Of a stretch of 64,000 nucleotides of DNA, positions 1 through 14,700 are shown piece by piece (position 1 is the stretch's first letter; each line of letters starts with the position of its first letter). The position numbers were made by a program, and so were the translations under genes. This DNA comes from Apostichopus japonicus (lineage: Eukaryota; Echinodermata; Holothuroidea; Aspidochirotida; Stichopodidae), in assembly GCF_037975245.1 (NCBI RefSeq), contig NC_092583.1, positions 17,816,764 to 17,880,763 on the forward strand, given 5' to 3'. Below the pieces are notes generated by a model. The model was not told the origin of the DNA. It saw only the letters and a list, made by a program, of their open reading frames with translations, and searched no databases.

Positions 1-929
1 CTCAAGAAAAAAAAAAGGTGAAACATATGCAACTAGGTCCTATTCAGTTTATCAGCACAATAATGGAGTTCATTGCAACTAATAAATCAGTCTCCTGCAT
101 TTTGAAAGTTTATAGCATATCAGCCTGCATAGCCATTCTCATTTATAGACTACCAATTCATGTAACCACTTCTTGGCTGATGTTTTATCTTATTATTGAT
201 AGGTGCACAATGATATAGAAATTGAAGGCATTTGCCAAAATATTACAACATCATAGGCTTCATAGATGTACATGATGTGATCTGTTCTAAAAGAATTATA
301 CAAAATCAAAGTGATACTTCTGATAGTGAGATGTTTGCCCATAAAATACCATATCATGTATCTATGTTGTCTTTAAAAATTATATTGTTCAGGGCACTCG
401 TCATGTATAATCTTCAGTAATTTTTAGTATCGGAAAAAAGCAAAATCTAGCATTATTATCAAACGAAATGAACTTCCCTGAACATGATGAACTTTGGTGA
501 CAAATTAGTTTATGAACAAGCTGACTGAGACATTGCCATGAATATATCAAACATGACGATATTAGTAGATAAGTTATAATATTTATAAATATTGTACAGT
601 AGATGTATTCTACTAACATACAGTAGAAATTGTTGCACATCACTACAGTACTTTAGGTTTGCACTGGATTAGTAAATGAACCATTTTTTAATCCTTGCAG
701 AGTTGACATCAAAAACCAGATGTGATTAATTTATGCTGTCAAAAGCAACTGTAACTAGTAGTGTTATTACTGTATGTTCAAAATTAATGTGAAATGTTGA
801 CTAAAGTAATGTGCATAATGTGGTATTCAGTACAGCGACTTGCCAATTGGAAAGATTCATTATAGTATCTATACAGTATGCTGTCTGATATAATATCAAC
901 TTTGTTTGATTTGTCTTTTTCGGTTGAAG
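1..929. other. no supported gene; AT-rich, probably intronic
   Basis: I see no convincing coding exon, RNA gene or organised repeat here. The open frames are short and lack splice-site context. Because the exon at 930 begins mid-codon after an acceptor, this stretch is most likely intron of the gene described next. Confidence 0.4.
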
Positions 930-2180
930 GTGTGAGCCCAATAATGAAACTAAAGAGGTTGGCATTCAAACAGACACACCAGAAAAGACGCCCACAACAG
1001 AGGCTCTACTTCCACCAGAGGCTGATGCAGCGGTGCAACCGAGCAGCTGTACCCCAGTGGAGACTGGTAATTTGTTCTTTATTATGTTCATACTGTACTG
1101 TGATCATTCCATGCTGCAACTAGGTCTACAGTTCTGTCTGGTATCTGCAGCCTATTAGGACTATATATATGATTAACAGGATTTAGAACATTGAACACAA
1201 TTATATTTGGAATGTTTCCTCATTATTCACTATGGGTTCCTCCAGTCTGTTGGAAGGGATTGGGGTGTGCAAAATGGGAAATTTGGTTTTATTTTATTGT
1301 TCAGTGCTGACTATAGTATCTGTAATATGTCCCACTAGGAACAAATTTCACTTGTATGTCATGCTCTGTGCCATATAAGACCTTCATATTATTATGCTCA
1401 CTGTTTCATTTTGTGGTAAAAGAAAATTCTGTTGCAAAAACTTTGTATTCTGTGTAAGTATCATATTTGCCCAAGTTGTTTAACAAAAACATGTCAAACA
1501 TGATATGTTTTTAGTAGACCTCCACATTTTAAATGACCACTTCTAGGTAATTACATCTTTAAGACCAAGTTTTCTTTCTTCTCCAGGGCTTCTTGAAACT
1601 TGAACACAATTAAAGTATTTTTACTGTTAGAATAATTGCCATAAAGACTGTAAGATGTGTGTTGTATATTAACATAGTTTCTTACTCATCAACAGATACA
1701 GCCTCAACTTCTACACCAGTAACACCACAAAAGCAGAAATGGCCAGGTCCATCGTGCCAGCTGTCCCCAGTAATTAACTGGGTTTCCTCAATAAATGAGA
1801 AACCGTAAGTACTTTTCATCTATTTTATTCATTAACTTCATGTGAGTAAACTGTATCCACCTTCAGTGCATTTCCCATTGAAGTGACACTGATTGTTGGA
1901 GGTACAATCATACAATGTTTCTTCAGCATGCATTTCATGTTTTGCTGATGTGTACTACAAGAAACGTGTAGACCCTTTTATTCGGGTACCAGGAAATCTT
2001 CCTTTACAACCACTTCTTCAAGCAGCTTATCCTTTTGTTTGATAGTCAAGGAATTAGTCATGGACAATAACTAAATAAAGCCTCTTTTCCTGTTGTTCTC
2101 TCATGTTTGTTTATTTCTGTAGAAGTAGTAGCACAGAGTTTATCAGTCTCATGAATATTAATGAGGTCACAGGGTCAAAT
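930..2180 (+). CDS. two (perhaps three) internal exons of an unidentified gene
   Basis: Exon 930-1066 follows a pyrimidine-rich tract ending in AG and ends at a GTAAT donor. It reads CEPNNETKEVGIQTDTPEKT and continues acidic, Thr/Pro-rich. Exon 1696-1804 follows an ACAG acceptor and ends at GTAAGT; it reads TASTSTPVTPQKQKWPGPS and then an LSPVINWVSSINEKP motif. The two join in frame (phase 1). A possible third exon, 2123-2180, follows TCTGTAG and continues in phase (SSSTEFISLMNINEVTGSN), but its donor GTAAAC is weaker. No start, stop or known domain is visible. Low-complexity acidic composition resembles the disordered parts of the zinc-finger gene that follows, so this could be an upstream part of that gene, the end of another gene, or a broken paralogue. 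I do not recognise the product. Confidence 0.5.
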
Positions 2181-2491
2181 GTAAACATTTGCAGAATTGA
2201 TACATACTTTATGTAAAGGTGGTGGTAGTTAGCAGGTGCATGATAATGTTTGTTCAATGTGATATTATGCACGTATATTAGGGGCAGGGCTTGAGTTGAT
2301 TTTTGCAAAAAAATAGCTTGTAAACATGGTAAGATAACATATTTTAGTAGCTAGGTCCACAGTCTGTGAAAGAACCTTGCTGATCAAATTAATCAACAAT
2401 GACGAAAGCTTGGGATTATAATCTCAAATGGCAAGGAATCACAATAAGCCCCACTGGCTTTCTGGTTAATTGGTAGAGATCTAATATTAGG

Positions 2492-3021
2492 CAGACCTGT
2501 CAACCTGTTTGACCCCAAAATAGGGAGAATAACATTTTTCAGGGCCAAAAAATAGGGAGAATAAGGGGAAAATAGGGAGGTTGGTAATTTTCAACTGAAA
2601 TGATATACATACTCCTAAATAAGTATACTGTAAAGTCTACTTATGCAATACAGTGATCCAATCAGCATTTCTTGTTGTAGTTTACAGCAGCTTGCTTGCT
2701 TTCTACAGGGTTTCTTTAGTAGGGTTCCATTTGAAACAGGGAACAGTGGACTCTGACTTCATGCCTAGTATGCTAGATAGAGTCCCATCAAGCTTGAGAC
2801 TTGACCAACTGTCTGTCTTGTTCTTGCGAACTACACTGAATAGCCTTTCCTGTCCAGCGTTACTGTGGGGAATTACTAAAGCATAGGACTAATTGTTGGC
2901 TGTTTTCAGATATGTCGCATGTGATGAAACATTAAAAAACCGGGAGAATAGAATATGACACCGGGAGATTCGGGTAAAAACCGGGAGTCTCCCGGTAAAA
3001 TCAGGAGAGTTGACGGGTCTG
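2492..3021. mobile_element. non-autonomous DNA transposon (MITE) with TIRs and 6-bp target duplication
   Basis: The left end reads CAGACCTGTCAAC and the right end, reverse-complemented, CAGACCCGTCAAC: 13-bp terminal inverted repeats with one mismatch. The direct repeat ATTAGG sits immediately outside both ends (2486-2491 and 3022-3027), as expected of a target-site duplication. Subterminal GGGAG/CTCCC-rich motifs occur on both sides. No transposase is encoded in the 530 bp. The superfamily is not certain; hAT- or P-like elements are possible. Confidence 0.75.
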
Positions 3022-3027
3022 ATTAGG

Positions 3028-5732
3028 TGCACAAAAAGGTGTAGGGTTTCTGATGTAGAAAGTTCACTGGGGGCTTTAGTGTGGGTGATCTCCTGAAACT
3101 AAGAAGTTGGGAGGTTTCTGGAAAGTGTGATGTAAGAACTTCCTGCCTTTGCTGATAGCTAAGATATACAGTAGTATGTTCCTAGAGTAAAGTGACATAA
3201 TGGTCAAATGCTCTCTGTTATAATTGCCTCTCCCTCAAAAACTTTGGTCCCCAAATGTGAAAAGGAAAAGTAGGAATATAGATACAGCAAACACTAAGAA
3301 TTAATAAAGTGTGTTTTCACAACAGGATGTAATGGTATGCATGGGATTATGATGGATAATCCCTCCTCTCCCTCTATCTGCAAGGCACTCGACACCCATT
3401 CCAGCACCACAGCCCTAACTTTACTGGTTCTCCAGACTCCTGTGGTCTTGGATTATTTAATTTCTAGTGAAGTCAACCCAAACTAGAATTTACTTCATAC
3501 CATGTACAATGAACTATGCTAGGATAAAAGAAATGCAGTCCATAACAGAATTAATCTAGTTAGACAACCAACAAGCACAACTGACAAACTGTACACAAAT
3601 CTCAACCCTGAATACTGTTCAATGTTTTTTGCCTAGCCTATGAGTATGAGCTTTAACTCAACCCTGAATACTGTTCACTGTTTATCTGCCTAGACTCCAC
3701 TTGCCTATGCCAAACCTTCTTTTTTACCATTTTACACCCTGAAGGGTGAGCTATGTACATTTAGTCGAGCAGCAGGACATAATTAATAGAACTAGCACCC
3801 GCACTATTTCTTTGTCTTAAGGGGAAGTAAGGAAACGTCATGTTATTCAGTTGCATACATGCAATCAGGAAGAAGTTTCTAGTCCTTGCCAGTATCAGCT
3901 TTGCTGCCAGACCCTTTTGCCCCGTTCCCTTATTTGCATTTGGACTGGTCAAGATAAAACAGCATTGAGTTATGGCAATGTTATTTGCAATGTTTATTTT
4001 ATAGTTTGAAACTTGTACTGCTACTGGCAGTACTGCATAAATTAGTAGGCCTACAGTAGGTTACGTCTAACTGTACTATGTAAACCTATGAGTGAAAGTC
4101 ATGTTAGCCAAACTACTTTATCAAAGGCTTTATTTTATGAGATATTTTTCTGGACAACTTCAGCAGCTGCTTATGTTAGAATTCCGTGAGTAAAGAAAGA
4201 TCCATAATAGGCCTACTGTATTGTTACCTTTTAATCCTAAGCTATTGTTTTACTTTTGTATTGCCTATTTTTGGATCAACAGAATCTCACCTCGCTATAT
4301 CAGTTCAGTTAATATATTCCACATATACATAGACATACAAAAACAATGCAGTAATGGGTTATACAGGATACTAGAAAAAACATTAAATGTTTATCATATG
4401 TTTATTATATTATAGGCCCTGGGAATATAAAACAAGGATGTTAGTGAATGTTGTAAATGGACCAAAACAAACGAATGACATACTAATGCCTGGGAAAAGT
4501 GAATAATCATAACGCTGAGCCCTTCATAGATTAGAGCCTTCGACTAGAAGAAGAATAAAACGTTTTTCTATGTAGTCTAAGTCATGAGGCCTAGGCCAAA
4601 GCATATACACAATAACTACCCAAATAACTTAATTATTGCAACACGTCAAAAGAATTTATCTTCTACAAGCGAGCTACACTTTCCTTACTCATTTAACACG
4701 ATAACAACATGATGCTGAAAGTTGGCATTTTAAAATTCTTTATTAATTTATAGGAGCTAGCCTACTAAAAGTACGTTTTGGACTTGATATTGTTGATGTT
4801 TTGATTTCCAGATCTCCCGCGCAAATCGAATTTTTACCTCGAGATGCTGTTATCATTTTTGTATTCATAAAATATTCCAACGACAACTCTACGAAATTAG
4901 ATTGATATGGCTACAAAAATGCTAGAAATGTTTAAATATGGTTACTGATGATATACTTAATTTTAGTGTTACGCGTCGGTATTGTAACAAATACGAAAGC
5001 TACTTTTCTGACTTTTGAGCTCAAACTAAGTCTCATACCAAACAAGAAGATTTATAAAACAACCATTGTAGATTAAAGTATCAGGAACATTTTAACGTTT
5101 CATTCATGTCAGTTGGTAATGTGAAATATTCGTTTACGTATGTGATAGTCAGCTGAACTCTACAGGGATCATCATATATGGAATCGTTGCTTTATTTTGA
5201 CCTGTTTTGACATTCACTATCATATGCATAGTGTACACATAAAACCCAGGATAGGTCCGTGGTGTTATTGTCAGTACGGATACCCTACAATGTGAACACA
5301 ACGTAAACTGTAATGTGGTGTGGTCTATCATTACACCGTTATACCGATACCAAATTAACTTCGGACTGGAGTTTTACTTACAGAACAGGGTGCTATGCAA
5401 TTGTATTAAGGACTAGGCTTTTACATGTGTTAGTGTTACACTGACTCACAGTATCATAAGTCCCACTTATTTCAGTTGCTCTTTGCTTTTTTGTAAGCAA
5501 CTTCGGCTTCGGTACCTATGGCTAAAATGCCCATGCATGGATTGGTATGAATAATAAGTATCATGGCTTTTACCATAATTGTCATTTGTAGTGTGTTACA
5601 CAAAAGTGTGAACTTAATCTAAGTGACCTGGGATTCACATTTAGGATTAAGGTTCATTGGTTGAGGCCCAAACTTAAACACCTTGGAGAAGTGAACTTAG
5701 TCACCCAACCATATTTTCTTATCAAAATCGTG
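3028..5732. other. no supported gene; sequence 5' of the zinc-finger gene
   Basis: Only short frames without splice context are seen. A short direct repeat (tcaaccctgaatactgttca) occurs near 3601 and 3657. The part from about 4800 to 5700 directly upstream of the next ATG is the likely promoter/5' UTR region, but I see no clear TATA box or CpG-rich block. Confidence 0.35.
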
Positions 5733-8700
5733 ATGGAAGCCGATGCTCATGTTGAAAAAGAAGAATCAGAACCACCAGGGTAAGAATATACAATACATTG
5801 ATGACACTCAGACATAGAATTTGTATGGAATATTGTTAACATACTATTTTAAATTCATTTAATACTTGTACCACAGTAACTTTGTTTCAGGCTGAGCCTT
5901 GACAGAATTTCTTTAACTCATTTTTCTTATCCAATATGCTTGTTAAAATTAATTGACTTCCAGTCCCTTATTACTTTATTTATATCTGTTACCACCTAAC
6001 CTGGTTTTGGGGATATTCTCACCATTACAGGACAAGTGAAGATGTCAATGACTTTTTCAGCGAATATTGTTTCGCACCCGAAAACGAAGAACACAGAGAT
6101 GATGCTGTTACCTCTGAGGAATGCATTGCTGAGTTTCATGTTTCTGTAAACCAAGTAGAAGGAGTGCTACAGAATGATGAAAAGTTAGTACAAATTAATG
6201 ACAATTATAATCCAACTTGCAATTTAAATTTTTACTTGTGATTCTAATTGCCATATTTCAACAGTCAACTAAATAATTGAGATTTAGGCTCCAAGCTCTC
6301 TTTTACAAAAGAGTATAATCAGAAAAATATTGCATTGTTATTTAAGTGTGATGTATTTGATGTGTACAATTGTTGCAATCTTCCAAATTCAACTTATTCA
6401 TTGCCTGTGACAATTGTTCTTCATTTGCAATTCATTTCTCTGAAACAAAGTTAGTTTAGGTTTGTATGAAAACCAAAGTGGTTGTGAAATTAAATGAAAA
6501 GTTGCCTAGAAAATGACTCATGTTTACTTTAATATGAAAATATAACTCATTTAAAGCCCGAAGTCAAATAGAAATTATGCTAATGGAGTAATTTCAGATA
6601 CATTAACTAATTAAATAAACATTGTTCTGAATATATATATTCAGTTCATTGTTTTAATTGAGGTAACTGACTGCTATTCCATAGTAGTGGTATTGAGTCT
6701 ATAATTAGTTTTTTAGGTTCATTAACAATTTGGTCATAAATTGTATAAAACTGGGGGGGGGGGGGGGACATTGACTCATATATGCATCTTAACTGGTATG
6801 TCCTCCCAAAGAGGGACCGTATTAGGTATTTAGAACAGGGGATGGTGACCCTGGGGTATAGAAGATGACTCTTCATGTAGGTCTGGTACCTAGCATCTTC
6901 CCCAAGCAAACTATACAATTAATAACTACTGTTGAAGCTTGATATGAGGTTGGGTGCACCACTCCCACACCCCTGGATCCACCCTGCCACCTATTCTTGC
7001 TTACAGTTGTAGTCATTTGTCAATACTGCAACAACAACAACAACGATTTTTTTTTTTCATATTTCAGAAAACAGATCTGTGTTTTGTTCAATTTCTAGTG
7101 TTATTTTGCTATATATATGTTTCATTTTCCTCAACAGAGATTCTGACCATGAATTAAAAGTTAAATTGGAACCATCACCTGCCCCTCATGATGATATAGA
7201 AGAAACAGTTATGGATTGCAATAAATCTATTGATGAGGAGATGGTTGCTAACCGTGATGGATCATTAACATCTCTGTTGCAGTCAAGTCCTATTATAGAT
7301 TTAGTATCAACAGGTCCGGTGCCAGTATCTCAAGAACAATGTATGGAAGACTCAGTACTTAACTCAGTAGTACCAGCAAATACCCAAAGACCAACAGTCA
7401 TGAATCAGTCATTAACTACTGCTGCACCAGAGGTTATCTTGGATTCAGCTGTAGTCTGTGAATCCAATGATAAGTCAATCTCTCTGCTGTCTAGAAATGA
7501 TGCTTCCAGAGCTGAAATTCCATCTGCAGAGCTGGCGGTCAGGGATGGTTTACTTGAGCAATCCTCAAACTCTGCGAGTATGGTTCAACCAAGACAGGAT
7601 TCAAGCATTACAGTAGCTTCACAGATTAAGTCCAACACCTTTGTAGCTGCTTCTTATGCTAATAACAGTACTCCACCAGGCCATGAATCCCCTCTAAGTT
7701 GTGCAGTGAGGAAACCAGTTGTTTTACCACAAACTGTTACTGAATCTGTTGTTAACTCCTCACCAGTATCTGCTACTGGTTCCACTGTAAAGTCTGCTAC
7801 TCTCAGCAGATCAAATAATCTTCCAGTTTGTCCGCTCCAAACTCAGATTAAGGATTCGAATGTCAACGTACCTGTACCTTCAGCTGCACATAAAGGTGAT
7901 CCAGTCACACCTATTAATGGATTAACTGCTCCAAGAGCATCATCAGATGTTGCTCCACCTACTTCAGCAGCAGCAGATTGGAATATCAAATCTTCTCAAC
8001 CACCCTTGAATAAAGAAACAGTTTCATATGTGGCATCATCTAGGAAATCTGTTCAGTTGACTATTGGAGGGCAAACAAAGAAGGGATATTTATTTAGCAT
8101 ACCTGCCGGGTTGAGGAAGCCTCTGCAAAGTTCGGGTGATCTGAATGCTCCTGTCATTTATTTCATGAAAAAGACAGGAAATAGTGGCCAAAGGTGAGAT
8201 AGCCAAGACCACTACTCATGTGGTTGTGAAATTTAAATTAAAATTAAGATCATTCAATTAATTGTTAACTGATTGTAGTTTAGTGTGAGTAGATCATTCA
8301 AATGCTTGTGAACTCATTAGATTGAGATATAATTCCATTACTTGTGAACCCAATGTATTGTAATTTGATCATTCTAATCATATTAAATTGAAATAAGGTG
8401 ATTGTTCAATTGATTTTGAATGCAGTCAATTAAAATACAAATTCATTCAATTGATTCTGACCCTGTTGAATTGAAATATTTAGAGCATTTAGTTGATTGT
8501 GAACCCATAAGAGTGAAATAAAAGATCAATCAATTGATTGAATGTAAACCCAAAGAATGACTACTTCATGAGCATGAAGATGCAAAATCTGTAACATTTG
8601 AGCCAAAAAGTGTCCAGAATCGACTATCTTTCATCCAACCTCCACCCATTTATCAGCTAGTAATAGGTAGCAGGTAAAAGATACTGGTATATGAACAGCA

Positions 8701-11700
8701 TTTAAATCACACACAAATTAAGTCAAGCTAATTTTGCTAATAGTTTCCGTCATAACGATATTTTTAATATATGAAAATGTATTGAACATTTTCTCCAGCA
8801 TATATAATAATAATATTAATAATGGGGTTTCATTCTTATATTTAATTATTCTAGGTTTGCCAGTAGTCCCTCCAATCAGCCACTGACGGTAGCTAACCTA
8901 CAAGGACAATATTCCAGGTATGGGTAGTGCTTCTTCTTTCCTTCTCACATCAGTGATCATTTAATTGACTCACAGATGATGAGTTGAGTAGAAAGTAAGG
9001 CATTGTATGGTGACACTTATTGTATTCAGGTTTGCTTGAAATGTAAAATATATCAAATTTTAAATTTGATCTGAAATTTATACCTATTGAGCTTCTTTCC
9101 CGTTGTAAGATGATACAATGTCAGTTTTAGGTTGATGCCCTACCAATCTTACTTTTCAAGTCCAGGTTTAATTTCTGATATCCAGATATTCTTAAATTTC
9201 AGTTGGTGAAAGAATGACACACATCTGTTTGGGGTCATTGAATTGGAACTTTGCCAAAACCAAGACCCCCTAACCCTCGTCTTGGCTTCATTGTGATCTG
9301 ATGGTTGTTAACAAAATCATTATAAACATTAGTAACATAAATGTGTTTATAGTACAATATTTTGATGTTCATCATCTTCAGGCCAGTTGATTCAAGTAAA
9401 CCCTCAGGAAGTACCGAGAGACCACCACCAAGTATAAGCAGTGTAAATCAATCTGTGATCACAACTCCAGCAAATGCATCCATCAATCCTCCTTCACAAA
9501 TAATGAGTGCTCCAGTAAGACCAGTTGTGGCCTCCACTGATAGGCTTGGACAGTCACATGATTCCAGTAATGGTGAGGCTGTATCTGTCAGTTCCAGCCC
9601 CGGAGCAGTGCAGATGACAACTAACAACAACAATGGCAATACTGTAACTCCTTGTAAAGTGCTAACCCTACCTTGGAGGTGAGAAATAACATTACAGAAT
9701 ATTAGTCAAGTTTTTGCCATAAAGATATTAATATATGAATTGTTGCCAGATGGACATAATCTCAATTGAGAGAAGATACTGATGTTTGGCAACCTTATTT
9801 GTTTCTTCATGCATTCTTCTGTTTGTCCACCAATTGCATTGAGTTTGATGAGTATGTACATAATCCTGAGTATTTCGAGTATGGGTGTGATCCTGAGTTT
9901 ATTGGGTATATACGTGATCCTGTAAAGGACTCATAAACCAAATGACCTGATATGTAGGGGCTGTCATGTCACAACTCTGTCTATAAAGGGACTCATAGAC
10001 CATATGGCCTGATATGTAGGGGCTGTCATGTCACAACTCTGTCTATAAAGGGACTCATAGACCATATGACCTGATATGTAGGGGCTGTCATGTCACAACT
10101 CTGTCTATAAAGGGACTCATAGACCATATGACCTGATATGTAGGGGCTGTCATGTCACAACTCTGTCTATAAAGGGACTCATAGACCATATGGCCTGATA
10201 TGTAGGGGCTGTCATGTCACAACTCTGTCTATAAAGGGACTCATAGACCATATGGCCTGATATGTAGGGGCTGTCATGTCACAACTCTGTCTATAAAGGG
10301 ACTCATAGACCATATGGCCTATGCTATTGCTATATCTGATGGATGTCTTGCAGTCAAATGTTTCTATGTTAGATAAGATTGGACATTAAAGCCTCAGTAT
10401 TAGGTGGATGACCTGCAGTCAAATGTTTATGTGTTTACTGGACAGTATTGACTATAATATGCTTATTGGACAATATTGACTATATTATGCTTAAAGTCAT
10501 CCTGATTAAGAATCATTAAGTCATTTGCATATATTAATATCCTAGAGTTGGATATAATTTGTTTTGCTGTTCTCCTCTACAGCTGTGCTCCTGGATTATA
10601 CACAGTCATCCCTTCACCTATTGTACAACCCAATGATACTCAAAAGAACAACCAACCAGCAATCGGGTAGGTAGTTAACATGTCTGACCCATATTATGGT
10701 TGCACTCTGAATTATTATGGTTTTCAATAGTGCATACTGAAAGTTATTGCTGTGGTATTTCTTGCAGACACCATGAAATATTTGACCAAATAAAACATTA
10801 AGTACTGAGTGGTATGACTGACACATTAGGTACCGAGTGGCATGACTGACACATTCAGTACTGAGTGGTATGACTGACACATTGAGCACTGAGTGGTATG
10901 ACTGACACATTGAGCCCTGAGTGGTATGACTGACACATTGAGCACTGAGTGGTATGACTGACACATTGAGTACTGAGTGGTATGACTGATACATTGAGTA
11001 CTGAGTGGTATGACTGACACATTGAGCCCTGAGTGGTATGACTGACACATTGAGCACTGAGTGGTATGACTGACACATTGAGCCCTGAGTGGTATGACTG
11101 ACACATTGAGCACTGAGTGGTATGACTGACACATTGAGTACTGAGTGGTATGACTGATACATTAAGTACTGAGTGGTATGACTGACACATTGAGCCCTGA
11201 GTGGTATGACTGACACATTGAGCACTGAGTGGTATGACTGATACATTGAGTACTGAGTGGTATGACTGACACATTGAGCCCTGAGTGGTATGACTGACAC
11301 ATTGAGCACTGAGTGGTATGACTGACACATTGAGCCCTGAGTGGTATGACTGACACATTGAGCACTGAGTGGTATGACTGACACATTGAGTACTGAGTGG
11401 TATGACTGATACATTGAGTACTGAGTGGTATGACTGACACATTGAGCCCTGAGTGGTATGACTGACACATTGAGCTCTGTGTGGTATGACTGACACATTG
11501 AGAACTGAGTGGTATGACTTGCACATTGAGTACTGAGTGGTATGACTGACACATTGAGTATTGAGTGGTATGACTGACACATTGAGTACTGAGTGGTATG
11601 ACTGACACATTGAGTACTGAGTGGTATGACTGACACATTGAGTACTGAGTGGTATGACTGACACATTCAGTACTGAGTGGTATGACTGACACATTGAGTA

Positions 11701-14700
11701 CTGAGTGGTATGACTGATACATTGAGTACTGAGTGGTATGACTGACACATTGAGCCCTGAGTGGTATGACTGACACATTGAGCACTGAGTGGTATGACTG
11801 ACACATTGAGCCCTGAGTGGTATGACTGACACATTGAGCACTGAGTGGTATGACTGACACATTGAGTACTGAGTGGTATGACTGATACATTGAGTACTGA
11901 GTGGTATGACTGACACATTGAGCCCTGAGTGGTATGACTGACACATTGAGCCCTGAGTGGTATGACTGACACATTGAGCACTGAGTGGTATGACTGGCAC
12001 ATTGAGTACTGAGTGGTATGACTGACACATTGAGTACTGAGTGGTATGACTGACACATTGAGTACTGAGTGGTATAACTGACACATTGAGTACTGAGTGG
12101 TATGACTGGCACATTGAGTACTGAGTGGTATGACTGACACATTCAGTACTGAGTGGTATGACTGACACATTCAGTACTGAGTGGTATGACTGACACATTC
12201 AGTACTGAGTGGTATGACTGACACATTGAGTACTGAGTGGTATGACTGATACATTAAGTACTGAGTGGTATGGTTGATGAGCAGGGTTTTACAATCTCTC
12301 TGTTGGAAATTTACTGAGAATAGCTTACTAAAGCTAATTACTTGAAAATTGAAAAATATTGTTTTGGGAAAATATTATCCAAATTTGAGCAAGTCCCGAA
12401 AAATGTATTCCAAACCTGTTTTCAAGGTATAAATAATTATTAGGTATGCCACATGTCAGGTAGTACATAATAAACAGTTTCCTTCTGTGGAATTCATGTT
12501 AAAAACACATTCATTCTTTGATATCAGTCAACCATTGACTACAAACATTACTAGGCACTCTCCTATCTTCTTCAATATTTTGAAATCATCTGTTGACACA
12601 TTTACAGGTGGAGTTTATTCCAACTGTCAATAGGACTCGGTCTTCTTACCAAGACTGGATCTATCAGGAGTATGACCTTGTAGTCCACATAACCAATCCA
12701 AAACAATTATGATTTGTTTTTTTGTTTCTTTCCTGTTTAATGTTCCTCCTTTTATATTTCACACAAGATTTGCATCTCTTTGCCAATATGATACTGTGAG
12801 TGGTAACTGTTGTTGTTCACTGTTTGCAACCTATATGCCCATTGTATGTCAGTCAGTCAGTCAGTCAGTCAGGGGTTTTCAGTCAGTCACTCAATTTTTC
12901 AGTAAATTGTGTCATTGATAAAAAAAATGATATTCACCAAAAGGCTGGTCTAAGCTACTCACAATAGTTGTTCTTTCAACATTATCTGGTACTATAGTAT
13001 GCTGTTAATGGTAGGCACTTCAAACAATGTTTCTATTTTCATGTTTAATATTTAGATCACAGAGCGATCCCACCAAGCAGACATCCTGCCATGGCCCAAT
13101 ACTCCTCCAGAACACCTACACTCACAAGTTAACTCCTGAATTAAAGAGAAAGGTATTCCTTGCAAAAATGGCCAAATTAAAGCCAAAAGAAGGATTAAAG
13201 GTATCACCAACTGAAGTCCAGAGAAAGGCATATCTTATAAAGTTAGGTGGATCAAAGAAAAAGAAGGATTTAAAATCCAAACAGGGTTTAACAAAGAATG
13301 CCAGAAAAGCAGTAAACATTAGAGCTGAACCAAGCACTAAAGGTCAACCCAAGAAGACTTTTGCCAGACCAGCCCAGAATAGGATTCGAAAAACCCCAAA
13401 GGAGAGAAAGGAAACACCACCACTTGAGAGGCCTTACAGGATTTACAATTTGAGAGAGATACAGAGGTTAGAAGGTTTCACTAAAGGACCAAGATTGAAG
13501 AAGGAAGGGTAAGCACTAATGAAAGGTTAACAATTGATTGAGGCTTCTTTCAAGCAGCTGTAAGGCAACTGGTTGCATTTCTATTGTATACCCTTGAGCA
13601 CAGCATATACAATTAACTAGTTACATTAATGTTGCAAGAGGATTTATCATTCCTTGGGAAGCCTGTTACTCTTCTTTGCTATAAACATTGAACATGATCT
13701 AATATAGCTATTACTTCACTTTGAAAGTAGATGTAATGAAGCATAATCTACTTTTTGTGTAAATAGTATTTTTAGTTCAAGTCAAGATTAGTTGTAAACT
13801 TTTTGTATTTTTATATTTTATATATTGATGAACTAGTTACATCATCAGTACACTTCAGTACATCATCAGTACACTTCAGTACATCATGATTAAACAGCAA
13901 GTCAGCAGTGTCTACTTGGTGTGCTTCCATGCCCTTTAAGAGGAAATTGAGATAATATGCCATAACACATTGAACTATTTTATATTGCCGATATTAGTGG
14001 CCAATTTTCATATGTCACTCACTTTTCAAGCTACTTCAAGCTACTTTCAATCTCCTTGAATTGATAGGGATGATCTCAAGAGCAAACATATCAACACTAC
14101 AAAAGCTAAAACTGTTTATTGTTTCCTCCGCAGGGACTCGGTGGCATGGAGAGCAATGGTGAAGACTTACCAATGTAAGCTTTGCAATTATAATACAACG
14201 TCCCCTCGTTCCATATGCCATCACCTGATCAAAAAACACAAGAAGGTTGTTGGTCCACTGTATGATACACTTTCTAATGAGAAGCTGCCCAATTCACAAT
14301 CAGTTTTGCTTGATTTTGTTCTGGGAAATGATGTAACTTTTACTACAGGTTTGACTGATGAGGATGAGAAGAAACAAGCAAATGAAGTTGCTGTAAGCAA
14401 AAGTTCTGCCTCAGAATTTGCTGGTAAGGAAAATGAATCAGAAAGTCTAAGTGGGACAAAAACTATTCCTATGGAAATAGAAAGTGTACCATGTACTCAA
14501 GCAACCAATCACAATCAAGTTAACAGCACAGCTGAAGCGTATTCAAAACAAGGCTGTGTGGAGCAACCTAATTGGTCTGATTCACATTCTAACAGTGTTG
14601 ACATGCAGTTAGCCAGTCAAGTGCCACTAGACATTCAACAACTCAATCAGAAGGAAGCAGACAGCTCCTCTGATATGCAAACAACCAATCAGAAGCTTCC

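Noticed and set aside
1920..2032. Open stretch KRVDPFIRVPGNLPLQPLLQ as a continuation of the orphan gene
   Set aside because: From the acceptor at about 1926 the phase does not match the preceding exon; the matching phase hits a stop after six codons.
10614..12198. Long minus-strand open frames of 102-447 codons
   Set aside because: They are translations of the 28-bp minisatellite in three frames; no start context, no unique sequence and no splice logic.
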